NCBI GenBank assembly: GCA_036770645.1
Contig: DAIPIU010000020.1
Coordinates: 1-45,147 of the forward strand
Direction of reading: 5' to 3'
DNA: 45,147 nt
Source of the DNA: Rubrimonas sp036770645
GTDB taxonomy: Bacteria > Pseudomonadota > Alphaproteobacteria > Rhodobacterales > Rhodobacteraceae
Below the pieces are notes generated by a model. The model searched no databases. It saw nothing but the letters and a program-made list of their open reading frames with translations, and had not been told where the DNA came from. Numbering within the stretch: the stretch's first letter is position 1; each line of letters begins with the position of its first letter. This document shows positions 16,971 to 29,153 of this stretch, piece after piece. The translations under genes were made by a program, and so were the position numbers.

Positions 16971-17855
16971 ATGTCCGCAACGGTCGCTGACCGGATGCGC
17001 GACTGGCTGCCGCGCCTGGTGCTCAGCCCCAGCGTCGCGGCCATGCTGGTGTTCGTCTACGGCTTCATCGCCTACACCGTGTGGCTGTCCTTCACCGACA
17101 GCCGGATGCTGCCCTCGCACGGCTTCGTCGGCTGGCAGAACTACGCCAACCTGTTCGCGCTGCGCGCGTGGAACACGGCGCTGGTCAATCTCGCCATATT
17201 CGGCGGGCTCTACATCGCGATCTGCACGGCGCTGGGGCTGGGGCTCGCGATCCTGCTCGACCAGAAGATCCGGGCCGAGGGCGCGCTGCGCACAATCTAC
17301 CTCTATCCCATGGCGCTGTCCTTCATCGTCACGGGCACGGCGTGGAAGTGGTTCCTCGACCCCGGCATCGGCCTCGAGGCGGTGATGCGCGGCTGGGGCT
17401 GGGAAAGCTTCGCCTTCGCCTGGATCAAGGACAGCCGGATGGCGATCTACACCGTCGTGATCGCCGCCGTGTGGCAGACCTCGGGCTTCGTGATGGCGAT
17501 GTTCCTCGCCGGCCTGCGCGGCGTCGACAACGAGGTGATGAAGGCGGCGCAGATCGACGGGGCCTCGACCTGGGCGCTCTACCGCCGCATCGTGATCCCG
17601 CAGCTGAAACCCGCCTTCCTGTCGGCCTTCGTCGTGCTCGCGCACATGGCGATCAAGGCCTACGACCTCGTGGTGGCGCTGACCGGCGGCGGGCCGGGGC
17701 GGGCGACCGAGCTGCCTGCCACCTTCATGTATTCCTACACCTTCACCCGCAACCAGATGGGCATCGGCGCGGCCTCGGCGGTCATCATGCTGATGACCAT
17801 CGCCGCCATCGTCGTCCCCTATCTCTGGTCCGAAGTGCGGGAGCGCCGGGCATGA
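16971..17855 (+). CDS. Sugar ABC transporter permease (first subunit)
   Basis: A 294-residue inner-membrane subunit with about six hydrophobic segments. The first, around residues 20-42, is LSPSVAAMLVFVYGFIAYTVW. The cytoplasmic EAA loop EVMKAAQIDGASTWALYRRIVIPQLKP contacts the ATPase. It matches the MalF/UgpA-like group of carbohydrate permeases. ATG 16971 has gaggagggg just upstream. Frames extending into the upstream gene are shadows. Its stop overlaps the second permease gene as ATGA, so the two subunits are probably made in equal amounts. Confidence 0.93.
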   Translation: MSATVADRMRDWLPRLVLSPSVAAMLVFVYGFIAYTVWLSFTDSRMLPSHGFVGWQNYANLFALRAWNTALVNLAIFGGLYIAICTALGLGLAILLDQKIRAEGALRTIYLYPMALSFIVTGTAWKWFLDPGIGLEAVMRGWGWESFAFAWIKDSRMAIYTVVIAAVWQTSGFVMAMFLAGLRGVDNEVMKAAQIDGASTWALYRRIVIPQLKPAFLSAFVVLAHMAIKAYDLVVALTGGGPGRATELPATFMYSYTFTRNQMGIGAASAVIMLMTIAAIVVPYLWSEVRERRA

Positions 17856-18733
17856 GCGGCGGGGCATCGGCGCAGCCGATCCGCACCGGGATCGCGGCGC
17901 GCGTCGCCGTCTGGTCGGCGCTGCTGCTGTTCGCGCTGTGGTATCTGCTGCCGCTCTACGTCATGGGCGTGAACTCTGTGAAGCCGCTGGCCGAGATCAC
18001 CGCGGGCGGCATGATGGGCCTGCCGCGGGAATGGACGCTCGCCCCCTGGGCAGCCGCCTGGTCGACCGCGCAGATCGGGGTCCAGCCCACCGGGCTGCGG
18101 CCCTATTTCCTGAACTCGATCCTGATGGTCGTGCCGGCCGTGGCGCTGTCGACGCTGCTGGGGGCCATGAACGGCTATGTGCTGACCAAATGGCGCTTCC
18201 GCGGCGACACGCTGGTGTTCGGGCTGCTGCTGTTCAGCTGCTTCATCCCGTTCCAGATCGTGCTGATCCCCATGGCGGGGGTGCTGGGGGCGACGGGGCT
18301 CGCGGGCTCGGTGCCGGGGCTGATCATGGTGCACCTGATCTACGGCATCGGCTTCTCGACGCTCTATTTCCGCAACTACTACGCCGCCTTCCCGACCGAA
18401 CTGGTGCGCGCGGCGCAGATCGACGGGGCGGGGTTCTTCACCATCTTCCGCCGCATCATGCTGCCGGCCTCGGGGCCGATCGCCACCGTCTGCGTCATCT
18501 GGCAGTTCACCAACATCTGGAACGACTTCCTGTTCGGCGCCAGCTTCTCCGACGCCGGCAGCCAGCCGATCACCGTGGCGCTGAACAACCTCGTCAGCTC
18601 CTCGACCGGCGTGCGGGAATACAACGTGCACTTCGCCGGGGCGCTGCTCGCGGCGCTGCCGACGCTGCTGGTCTATGTCGTGGCCGGGCGCTTCTTCGTG
18701 CGCGGGCTGATGGCGGGTTCGGTGAAAGGGTGA
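17852..18733 (+). CDS. Sugar ABC transporter permease (second subunit)
   Basis: A 293-residue inner-membrane partner of the preceding permease, of the MalG/UgpE-like group. Hydrophobic segments begin around residue 20 (VWSALLLFALWYLLPLYVMGVNSVKP), and the EAA loop is ELVRAAQIDGAGFFTIFRRIMLPASGP. The segment IWNDFLFGASF near the C-terminus is also typical of the family. ATG 17852 overlaps the upstream stop. The ATPase gene follows after four bases. Confidence 0.93.
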   Translation: MSGGASAQPIRTGIAARVAVWSALLLFALWYLLPLYVMGVNSVKPLAEITAGGMMGLPREWTLAPWAAAWSTAQIGVQPTGLRPYFLNSILMVVPAVALSTLLGAMNGYVLTKWRFRGDTLVFGLLLFSCFIPFQIVLIPMAGVLGATGLAGSVPGLIMVHLIYGIGFSTLYFRNYYAAFPTELVRAAQIDGAGFFTIFRRIMLPASGPIATVCVIWQFTNIWNDFLFGASFSDAGSQPITVALNNLVSSSTGVREYNVHFAGALLAALPTLLVYVVAGRFFVRGLMAGSVKG

Positions 18734-18737
18734 TCCG

Positions 18738-19850
<1,113 letters not shown>

Positions 19851-19872
19851 GGGCGGCGCGGACGCCGCGCCC
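19851..19872. terminator. Possible terminator between the ABC operon and valS
   Basis: GGGC-GGCG at 19851-19858 can pair with CGCC and GCCC within 19863-19872, leaving a small bulge and a short loop. It lies immediately after the ATPase stop, between convergent genes. There is no T-run, so this is only a candidate. Confidence 0.3.
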
Positions 19873-19908
19873 GAGGCGGCCCGGGCGGCGGTCCCGCGTC
19901 CCGCGCGC

Positions 19909-22923
<3,015 letters not shown>

Positions 22924-22930
22924 GGTCGCT

Positions 22931-22947
22931 CTCCCCGGTCGGGGGAG
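22931..22947 (-). promoter_or_regulatory. Hairpin that would sequester the valS ribosome binding site
   Basis: On the minus strand CTCCCC (22947-22942) and GGGGAG (22936-22931) form a 6-base-pair stem with a 5-base loop. The 3' arm GGGGAG is the likely Shine-Dalgarno, seven bases before the ATG at 22923. Folding would limit ribosome access, so translational control is possible. A role is inference. Confidence 0.45.
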
Positions 22948-22982
22948 GGGTGTAACGCGCGGGGGCGGGCCCGGAAAGCCCG

Positions 22983-23684
22983 TCAGCGCCGGCGCACCAG
23001 CGTGGCGGCGCCCCAGTCGGTGTGCGACACGGCCCGGTCCAGATGCGGCCGGTCGCCGTCGATGCGCCACCATGTCGTGAAGCGGTGCGGCGGCAGCGCC
23101 ATGTGCTTCGCCTTGAAGCCCGCGACGCGGACATAGGCCCCCTCGCAGCGCAGCCGCCCGTCGCGCTCGACCGCGCCGGGCGCGAGCCGCAGGTCGAAGC
23201 GGCGGCGGGTGTCCCAGACCGGCAGGCTGCGCCCGCAGGGGTCGCCCCCGGGGGCGACGGCGAAGGCGGCGACGGCGGCGGTCAGCGGGTCGAGCGCGCC
23301 GACCAGAGTCTCGGGCGCGGGGTCGTAGTCGCGCAGGCGCAGGGCGGGCTCGGCCTCCACGACGGGGGGCGCGCCCTCGGCATGGCGCACGGTCACGCTC
23401 TGCCGGCCGCGCCCGAAATGCCCGTCGGCCGCGAAGCGGGCGGGCCTCACCGCGCCGTCCTCATAGCCGCCCTCCGCCTCGGCGCGGCCCGAGGACGGGG
23501 CGAACAGGTCGAACACCGGGGCCGCCTTCACCTCGGCCTCGGCGCGCCAGCCGCCGGGCGCGTCCTCGACCTGCAACCGAACCTCGCCGATCCGCAGGCC
23601 GCCGAACCAGACATCCCAGCGTTCCGCCGCGGGGGCGGGGCCGGCGGCGAGGGCGGCGGTCAGGAACAGCGCGAGGCGGCGCAT
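22983..23684 (-). CDS. DUF3108 domain exported protein
   Basis: A 233-residue protein with an N-terminal signal peptide (MRRLALFLTAALAAGPAPA, then AERWDVWFGG). The pattern WDVWFGGLRIGEVRLQVE, the VKAAPVFDLF-x-SGRAEAEG segment and the PLTAAVAAF stretch are those of DUF3108, a periplasmic beta-rich family of unknown function. ATG 23684 is the only start giving a signal peptide. It lies 59 bases upstream of valS on the same strand and is divergent from meaB, 82 bases away. I cannot assign a biochemical role. Confidence 0.8.
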   Translation of the reverse strand: MRRLALFLTAALAAGPAPAAERWDVWFGGLRIGEVRLQVEDAPGGWRAEAEVKAAPVFDLFAPSSGRAEAEGGYEDGAVRPARFAADGHFGRGRQSVTVRHAEGAPPVVEAEPALRLRDYDPAPETLVGALDPLTAAVAAFAVAPGGDPCGRSLPVWDTRRRFDLRLAPGAVERDGRLRCEGAYVRVAGFKAKHMALPPHRFTTWWRIDGDRPHLDRAVSHTDWGAATLVRRR

Positions 23685-23766
23685 GGGCGGGCCCTCCGAG
23701 GCGTTGCGTGGCGCGGGCAGGACAGCGTAACAGGCGGGCGAAACCGTGACGGGGGCGTGAAGCCGC

Positions 23767-24774
23767 ATGACCACGCCGAACCCCGCGCCCCCCGACCCCG
23801 ACGCGCTGGCCGCGGGCGTGCTGCGCGGCGAGCGCCGGGCGCTCGCCCGCGCCATCACGCTGGTCGAATCGACCCGTCCCGACCACCGCGCGGCGGCGGG
23901 CGCGCTGCTGGCCGCCGTCGCGGGCCATGGCGACGCGCTGCGCGTCGGGCTGTCGGGGGCGCCGGGCGTCGGCAAGTCGACCTTCATCGAGAGCTTCGGC
24001 ATGGGCCTGATCCGCCGCGGCCTGCGCGTCGCGGTGCTGGCGGTGGACCCGTCCTCGCAGCGCACCGGCGGCTCGATCCTCGGCGACAAGACCCGCATGG
24101 ACCTCCTGTCGCGCGAGGACAGCGCCTTCATCCGCCCCTCGCCCTCGGGCGCGGCGCTGGGGGGCGTGGCGCGCCGCACGCGCGAGGCCATAGCGCTGGC
24201 CGAGGCCGCGGGCTTCGACGTGGTGCTGGTCGAGACGGTGGGCGTCGGCCAGTCCGAGGTCATGGTCGCCGACATGACCGACGTCTTCGCGCTGCTGCTG
24301 GCGCCGGGCGGGGGCGACGAGCTTCAGGGCGTCAAGCGCGGCATCATGGAGATCGCCGATCTGGTGATCGTCAACAAGGCCGACGGCGACCTCGAGCCCG
24401 CCGCCCGCCGCACCGTGGCCGACTACGCCGGCGCCCTGCGCCTGCTGCGCCGCCGCCCGCACGATCCGGAGGGCTGGCCGCGGGCCATGGCGGTCTCGGC
24501 GTTGACCGATAGCGGGCTCGACGCGGCCTGGGAGGCGATGCGCGACCTCGACGCCGCCCGCCGCGCCCGCGGCTGGCGCGAGGCGCGCCGCCGCGACCAG
24601 GCCGCGCGCTGGTTCCGCTTCGAGCTCGAGGAGGGGCTGAAATCCTGGCTGCGCGCCGATCCCGGCGTGGCGGCGCTGCTGCCCCGGCTCGAGGCCGAGG
24701 TGGTCGCGGGCCGCATGGCCCCGGCCGCGGCGGCCGAGGCGGCGCTGGCCCGGCTGCGCGACGGCGCGGGCTGA
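23767..24774 (+). CDS. meaB: Methylmalonyl-CoA mutase-associated GTPase MeaB
   Basis: A 335-residue G3E-family GTPase that protects and reloads adenosylcobalamin-dependent methylmalonyl-CoA mutase. Walker A G64-APGVGKST72, VLAVDPSSQRTGGSILGDKTRM, the VETVGVGQSE switch region and VNKADGD are diagnostic. The C-terminal helices provide the dimer arm. The mutase gene is not in the window. The gene links functionally to the cob operon because its client uses the B12 product. The stop is only seven bases from the stop of the convergent gene at 24782. Confidence 0.93.
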   Translation: MTTPNPAPPDPDALAAGVLRGERRALARAITLVESTRPDHRAAAGALLAAVAGHGDALRVGLSGAPGVGKSTFIESFGMGLIRRGLRVAVLAVDPSSQRTGGSILGDKTRMDLLSREDSAFIRPSPSGAALGGVARRTREAIALAEAAGFDVVLVETVGVGQSEVMVADMTDVFALLLAPGGGDELQGVKRGIMEIADLVIVNKADGDLEPAARRTVADYAGALRLLRRRPHDPEGWPRAMAVSALTDSGLDAAWEAMRDLDAARRARGWREARRRDQAARWFRFELEEGLKSWLRADPGVAALLPRLEAEVVAGRMAPAAAAEAALARLRDGAG

Positions 24775-24781
24775 AGGCGCG

Positions 24782-25330
24782 TCAGTCCGGCCCCGTCGCG
24801 CGCCAGCCCAGTTCCGCCTCGATCCGTCGGTGATACTCGGTGTCCACCTGCCGCGGCGCGCGCTCGATGTATGCGCGCGCCCTGTCCAGCGCCGCGCCGG
24901 TAAGCCCGCGCAGATGCGCGATGGCCGCCTCGATGCAGGGGGCCATCCCGTCCTGCCCGTCCCAGCGCGGCGGCAGGCGTGTCCACACCGCCGCCGTCGC
25001 GCCACGGGGCGACGCCCATGCCGCAAGCCCGGGCAGGTCGGGCGGGTCGCCCGCCCCGGCGCTCCACCGGCCGATGTGCTCGTCCGGGGGCGCGCCCTCC
25101 CGCACCCGCAGCGCCTCCGCGGCGGCGGCGAGATCATCGCCGTCCATGACCGCCCACAACCCCCGCACCGGCGCGGCCCCGGGCCACAGGACCAGCGTCA
25201 GGCGGTCGTCCCGGGATCGCCGCACGAACTCGACCCGAAGCATGGGGCCGTCCTCGAACCAGCGCCGCCGCATCGGCAGCGTGCGGGGGTCCCAGATCAG
25301 CGACCCCCAGCCGATGCAGGCGATGGCCAT
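24782..25330 (-). CDS. Hypothetical protein, possibly gamma-glutamylcyclotransferase-like
   Basis: A 182-residue soluble protein that I do not recognise with certainty. The N-terminus IACIGWGSLIWDPRTLP resembles the YGSLxW loop of gamma-glutamylcyclotransferase/AIG2-fold proteins, and PMLRVEFVRRSRDDRLTLVLWP is consistent with a following beta strand. A conserved acidic catalytic residue cannot be assigned by eye. It lies ten bases downstream of the SDR gene on the same strand, so the two may be co-transcribed. Confidence 0.6.
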   Translation of the reverse strand: MAIACIGWGSLIWDPRTLPMRRRWFEDGPMLRVEFVRRSRDDRLTLVLWPGAAPVRGLWAVMDGDDLAAAAEALRVREGAPPDEHIGRWSAGAGDPPDLPGLAAWASPRGATAAVWTRLPPRWDGQDGMAPCIEAAIAHLRGLTGAALDRARAYIERAPRQVDTEYHRRIEAELGWRATGPD

Positions 25331-25340
25331 GGCGCCCCCC

Positions 25341-26237
25341 TCACGTCTCCGCGTCCAGCAGCCCGCGCAGCCCGGCGCGGTAGTCCGGCCAGCGCAGCGT
25401 CACGCCCAGCGCCTCCTTCATGCGTCGGTTCGAGACGCGCTTGCTCTCGGCGTAGAAGCTGCGCGCCATCCCCGACATTCCCGCCTCGGCCTCGGCGTAG
25501 GGGATGGCGGGGGGCGGGGGCAGGCCCAGCAGTTCGGCGGCATGGGCCAGCACGTCCTCGGGCGGGGCGGGGTCGTCGTCGCAGATGTTGTAGACCGCGC
25601 CGGGGTCGGGCCGCGCCAGCGAGGCCGCGAGCGCCTGCGCGATGTCGTCCACATGGATGCGGCTGAAAACCTGCCCCGGCTTGACGATGCGCCTTGCGCT
25701 GCCGTCGCGCACCTTCTCAAACGGGCCGCGGCCGGGGCCGTAGATGCCGGCCAGCCGGAAGATGTGAACCGGAAGGCCGTGGTCGCGGTGCAGCGCCATC
25801 CATGCCCGCTCGGCGGCCACCCGCGCCCGGCCGCGCGCGGTGGCGGGGGCGAGCGCATCGGTCTCGTCGACCCAGCCCCCGCCCCGGTCGCCGTAGACGC
25901 CGGTGGTCGAGAGATAGCCGACCCACGACAGCCGATCCGCCCGCGCCGCCAGCAGCGGTCCGATGGCGCGCAGCACCGGATCGCCTCCCCCGCCGCCGTC
26001 CCCCCCGTCGTCCCTGCCATCGGGCGCGACCGAACTGAGCACCGCATCGGCCCGCGCCAGCGCGGCCTCGGGGTCCGCGAGCGGCCAGGCGAGCGGCTCG
26101 ACGCCCGCGGCCGCCATCGCCGCGCGCCGCCCGGCATCGCGGCTGGTCCCGAGCACGCGCCAGCCCTGCGGCAGCAGCAGCGCCGCGAGCGCCGCCGCGC
26201 TGTAGCCGTGTCCGATGCTGAGCAGCGTGCCCGCCAT
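25341..26237 (-). CDS. NAD(P)-dependent epimerase/SDR family protein (YeeZ-like)
   Basis: A 298-residue Rossmann-fold protein. The N-terminal dinucleotide motif is IGHGYSAAALAALLL, and WVGYLSTTGVYGDRGGGWVDE corresponds to the Ser/Tyr region of extended SDRs; FRLAGIYGPGRGPFEKVR follows. A glycine/aspartate-rich loop near residues 100-113 looks like a variable insertion. The substrate is unknown. ATG 26237 places the nucleotide-binding motif at the N-terminus; the longer frame to 26438 adds an arginine-rich, non-protein-like leader. It is divergent from the TPR gene. Confidence 0.82.
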   Translation of the reverse strand: MAGTLLSIGHGYSAAALAALLLPQGWRVLGTSRDAGRRAAMAAAGVEPLAWPLADPEAALARADAVLSSVAPDGRDDGGDGGGGGDPVLRAIGPLLAARADRLSWVGYLSTTGVYGDRGGGWVDETDALAPATARGRARVAAERAWMALHRDHGLPVHIFRLAGIYGPGRGPFEKVRDGSARRIVKPGQVFSRIHVDDIAQALAASLARPDPGAVYNICDDDPAPPEDVLAHAAELLGLPPPPAIPYAEAEAGMSGMARSFYAESKRVSNRRMKEALGVTLRWPDYRAGLRGLLDAET

Positions 26238-26318
26238 GGTCCCGCCCCTGTCCCGGGTGTATCGCGTGCCGACCCTAGGCCGCCCGCGCGCGCCGGGGAA
26301 CCGTCGCCGGAGACGCCG

Positions 26319-27254
26319 ATGCGCAGCACACCGTCCGACTGCCGCCGCACCGCGCCGCAGCCCAGCCCCGCGCGCGGTGTTCCACCCGCGGATCCCGCGC
26401 GGAATGCGGTCCATGGACCGTTCCATGACGCGTTCCATGACCCGGGCCGCGGCCCGTCAGCCGATGGGCCGCCCCGCGCCGTCCGCCGTCCGGCGCGGCG
26501 CGGTCGGGGCGCGGCCCGCGCCGTCCTCCTCGCGCTCGCCGCCTTCGCCGCGTCGCCAGCCCGCGGCGCGGAAGGCTACGATGCCTGCCTCGCCCTCGTC
26601 GGGCGCGACCCGGCCCGCGCGCAGGCCGAGGCCGAGGGCTGGCTTTCCCGCGCCCCGCGCGACGCCGGGGCCGAGCACTGCCTCGCGATGGCGTTGGCCG
26701 CGCGCGGGGCGCTGGGCGCCGCGGCGCTGCGGCTGGCCGATCTCGCCGCGCGCCCCGGGGCGTTCGACGCGCCGACGCGCGCGGAATTGCTGGAACAGGC
26801 GGCGGGGCTCTGGCTGGACGACGGGGACCCCGGGCTCGCAGGCATCGCGGCAGACAGGGGATTGGCGTTGCGACCGGATTCGGTGCCGCTGCGCAGCCTG
26901 CGCGCCGAGGCGGCGGCGGCGCTGGGCGACTGGGGGCGCGCGCGGGCCGAGCTCGACCGGGCGCTGGCCGTGGCTCCGGGCGACGCGGCGCTGCTGGCGC
27001 TGCGCGCGGCGGCGCGGCGTCGGGGGGGCGACGCGCGGGGCGCGCTGCACGACGCGGGCGCCGCGGCGCAGGCGGCCGCCGATGCGGATCCGGCGACGCG
27101 CGCCACCGCGCTGTTCGAACGCGGCGCGGCCCGCGCGGCGCTGGGCGAGACGGACGCGGCGCGGCGCGACTGGCTGGATGCGGCGGCCGCGGCCCCCGGC
27201 TCGGCCGCCGCAGACCAGGCGCGGCTCAGCCTGCAGGCGCTCGACGGGCGCTGA
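26319..27254 (+). CDS. Exported TPR-repeat protein, start uncertain
   Basis: The reliable part, from about 26490, has a signal peptide (ARAVLLALAAFAASPARGA, then EGYDACLALVG) followed by TPR-like helical repeats. Examples are PDSVPLRSLRAEAAAALGDWGRARAELDRALAVAPGD and ATALFERGAARAALGETDAARRDW. It probably acts as a periplasmic protein-interaction scaffold. The only ATG in this frame gives a 311-residue product, with about 65 Pro/Arg-rich residues before the hydrophobic core. No GTG or TTG lies nearer. An ATG at 26464 in the next frame would give a short charged leader if a one-base shift occurred near 26510, so a sequencing or real frameshift is possible. Confidence 0.65.
   Translation: MRSTPSDCRRTAPQPSPARGVPPADPARNAVHGPFHDAFHDPGRGPSADGPPRAVRRPARRGRGAARAVLLALAAFAASPARGAEGYDACLALVGRDPARAQAEAEGWLSRAPRDAGAEHCLAMALAARGALGAAALRLADLAARPGAFDAPTRAELLEQAAGLWLDDGDPGLAGIAADRGLALRPDSVPLRSLRAEAAAALGDWGRARAELDRALAVAPGDAALLALRAAARRRGGDARGALHDAGAAAQAAADADPATRATALFERGAARAALGETDAARRDWLDAAAAAPGSAAADQARLSLQALDGR
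26408..26442. repeat. 12-base palindrome followed by tandem 12-base repeats
   Basis: A perfect palindrome GGTCCATGGACC at 26408-26419 is followed by CGTTCCATGACG at 26419-26430 and CGTTCCATGACC at 26431-26442. All three units share a CCATG core at regular 12-base steps. They fall in the doubtful N-terminal region of the TPR gene, near the divergent SDR/TPR start region, so they may be regulatory sites if the TPR start is downstream. Confidence 0.5.
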
Positions 27255-27262
27255 GGGGCGCG

Positions 27263-27293
27263 CGGCCGACCGGCCCCGATCCGCAGTCGGCCG
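27263..27293. terminator. Bidirectional terminator candidate between TPR and hydratase genes
   Basis: CGGCCGAC at 27263-27270 and GTCGGCCG at 27286-27293 form a perfect 8-base-pair stem with a 15-base loop. It lies between two convergent stop codons (27254 and 27310). No T-run is seen. Confidence 0.5.
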
Positions 27294-27309
27294 GCGTCCG
27301 ACCCGCGGC

Positions 27310-28098
27310 TCAGCCGCTGCGGACCCAGGCGGCCCGGCGGCGGTCGAAGAAGGCCGACACGCCCTCGCGCGCCTCTGGGTTTTCCCAGGCGTCGGCCAGG
27401 GCTTGGGCCGTCGCCGCCATCACAGCCTCGTCGATGGCCGGGCCGAAGGACCGCGCCAGCGCCTTGGCCCGCGCCACCGCGCCCGGCGCGGCGGCGAGGT
27501 AGGGCGCGACCTCCGCCTCGACCGCGGCGTCGAGCGCGGTCGGTGCGACGGCCCGCGCCGCAAGGCCCAGCGCCGCGGCCTCCGCCCCGTCGAACACCCG
27601 CGCCGACATGAACACGCGCCGCGCCGCGCCCTCGCCCATGCGCGCAAGCACATAGGGCGCGATGGTCGCGGGGATCAGCCCCAGCCGCGTCTCGGTCAGC
27701 CCCATCCGCGCATCCGCGACGGCCACGGCGGCGTCGCACACCGCCATCATGCCGACGCCCCCGCCATAGGCCGCGCCGTTGATGCGCCCGATCAGGGGCT
27801 TGGGCAGGGTGTTCAGCGCATGCAGCATGCGCGCCAGCGCCATGGCCTGTGCGATGCGCTCGGCCCGCGGCGCGTCGAACTGGGCGCGCATCCAGCCCAG
27901 ATCGCCCCCCGCGCAGAAGCTGGCCCCCGCGCCGGTCAGCACCACCGCCCGCACCGTGGCGTCGGCGGCCAGCATCGCCGCGGCCTGCGTCAGCTCGCCG
28001 ATCATCGCGGCGGACAGGGCGTTGTGCTTGTCGGGCCGGTTCAGCGTCAGGGTCGCCACGCCCCGCCCGTCGGTCTCGCACAGGATCGCGGTGAACAT
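27310..28098 (-). CDS. Enoyl-CoA hydratase/isomerase (crotonase) family protein
   Basis: A 262-residue crotonase. The oxyanion-hole segments are GAGASFCAGGDLGWM and NGAAYGGGVGMMA, and a candidate catalytic glutamate lies in MGLTETRLGLIPATIAPYV, a segment resembling methylglutaconyl-CoA hydratases. This would fit leucine degradation, but no other leucine-pathway gene is beside it, so substrate specificity is open. ATG 28098 begins MFTAILCETDGRGVATLTLNRP, the normal family start. It follows the pseudouridine synthase gene by 11 bases on the same strand. Confidence 0.88.
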   Translation of the reverse strand: MFTAILCETDGRGVATLTLNRPDKHNALSAAMIGELTQAAAMLAADATVRAVVLTGAGASFCAGGDLGWMRAQFDAPRAERIAQAMALARMLHALNTLPKPLIGRINGAAYGGGVGMMAVCDAAVAVADARMGLTETRLGLIPATIAPYVLARMGEGAARRVFMSARVFDGAEAAALGLAARAVAPTALDAAVEAEVAPYLAAAPGAVARAKALARSFGPAIDEAVMAATAQALADAWENPEAREGVSAFFDRRRAAWVRSG

Positions 28099-28109
28099 CG
28101 ACGCCCCCG

Positions 28110-29153
28110 TCAGCCGGCCCAGGGGTCCTCCGGCGCATCGGCGGGCCGCCAGCCGAAGGCCTTCCATGTCTTGTCCATGTGCGCGGGCAGGGGCGCGAGC
28201 AGCGTCAGCGTGCCGCCGCCCGAGGGGTGGGGAATGTCGAGCCGGCGGGCATGCAGGTGCAGCTTGCGGCTGATCTCGCCGCCCAGCTGCGCCCCCCAGC
28301 CATCGCCCTCGTTGGTCTGGGCGTTGGTGCCGTACTTGCCGTCGCCGACGACGGGGCAGCCGAGTTCGGCCATATGGGCGCGCAGCTGGTGGGTGCGCCC
28401 GGTCAGCGGGCGCAGGGCGACCCAGCTCGCGCGCTGGGCCAGGCTTTCCAGCACGGCGTAATCTGTGGTCGCCCGGCGCGCGCCCTCCGTCGCCTCGACG
28501 CGGTCGGGGGGGACGCAGAGCATCTTCTCGCCCCGGTCGCCCGGCGCCTTCACGAGGCCGTAGCGGATGGTGCCGCGCAGGGGCGACGGGCGGCCGGCGA
28601 CGGCGGCCCAGTAGAGCTTGCGCGCCGTGCGTCCGTGGAAGGCGCGCGCCAGCGCGGCCGCCGCCGGCGCGGTGCGGCCCAGCACGATCACGCCCGAGGT
28701 GTCGCGGTCGAGCCGGTGCACGAGGCGCGGGATCTGGCTGCGCTCGAAGCGCAGGGCGTCGGCGAACAGGCCCAGATGCTTCGGCGCGCCGCTGCCGCCC
28801 TGCGCCGCGAGGCCGGGCGGCTTGTTCAGCGCGAGCACTTCGCTGTCGCGATAGATGACGGCGGCGCGGATCGCCTCGACCTCGGCCTCCGTCACGCCGC
28901 CCCCGGGCCGGACCGCCGGGCGCGGGCCGGTTTCGGGTTGCGGCGCGTCCGCCATGGGCGGCACGCGCACGGTCTGCCCCGGGCCGACCCGCGTCGCGGC
29001 GCTGGCGCGCGCCCCGTCGACGCGCACCTCGCCCCTGCGCAGCATGCGTTCCAGCCGAGCATGGCCCAGATCGGGGAAGTGCCGCCGGAACCAGCGGTCC
29101 AGCCGCAGCTCGCCCTCCTCCGGCCCCACCTGCACCAGCCGCACCCCGGCCAT
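28110..29153 (-). CDS. rluC: RluA-family 23S rRNA pseudouridine synthase (RluC-like)
   Basis: A 347-residue enzyme converting uridines to pseudouridines in RNA. An N-terminal S4 RNA-binding domain (about residues 15-65) precedes the RluA catalytic domain with HRLDRDTSG; D149 is the catalytic aspartate. NKPPGLAAQGG, RTHQLRAHMAELG and VGDGKYG are further family motifs. RluC is favoured over RluD because of the C-terminal layout, with moderate certainty. The ATG at 29153 overlaps the stop of crcB (ATGA), so the two genes are probably coupled. Confidence 0.85.
   Translation of the reverse strand: MAGVRLVQVGPEEGELRLDRWFRRHFPDLGHARLERMLRRGEVRVDGARASAATRVGPGQTVRVPPMADAPQPETGPRPAVRPGGGVTEAEVEAIRAAVIYRDSEVLALNKPPGLAAQGGSGAPKHLGLFADALRFERSQIPRLVHRLDRDTSGVIVLGRTAPAAAALARAFHGRTARKLYWAAVAGRPSPLRGTIRYGLVKAPGDRGEKMLCVPPDRVEATEGARRATTDYAVLESLAQRASWVALRPLTGRTHQLRAHMAELGCPVVGDGKYGTNAQTNEGDGWGAQLGGEISRKLHLHARRLDIPHPSGGGTLTLLAPLPAHMDKTWKAFGWRPADAPEDPWAG

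Noticed and set aside
26215..28461. Long + strand frame through the TPR and hydratase region
   Set aside because: It crosses the opposite-strand hydratase and is highly Arg/Pro-rich; the TPR motif lies in a different frame.
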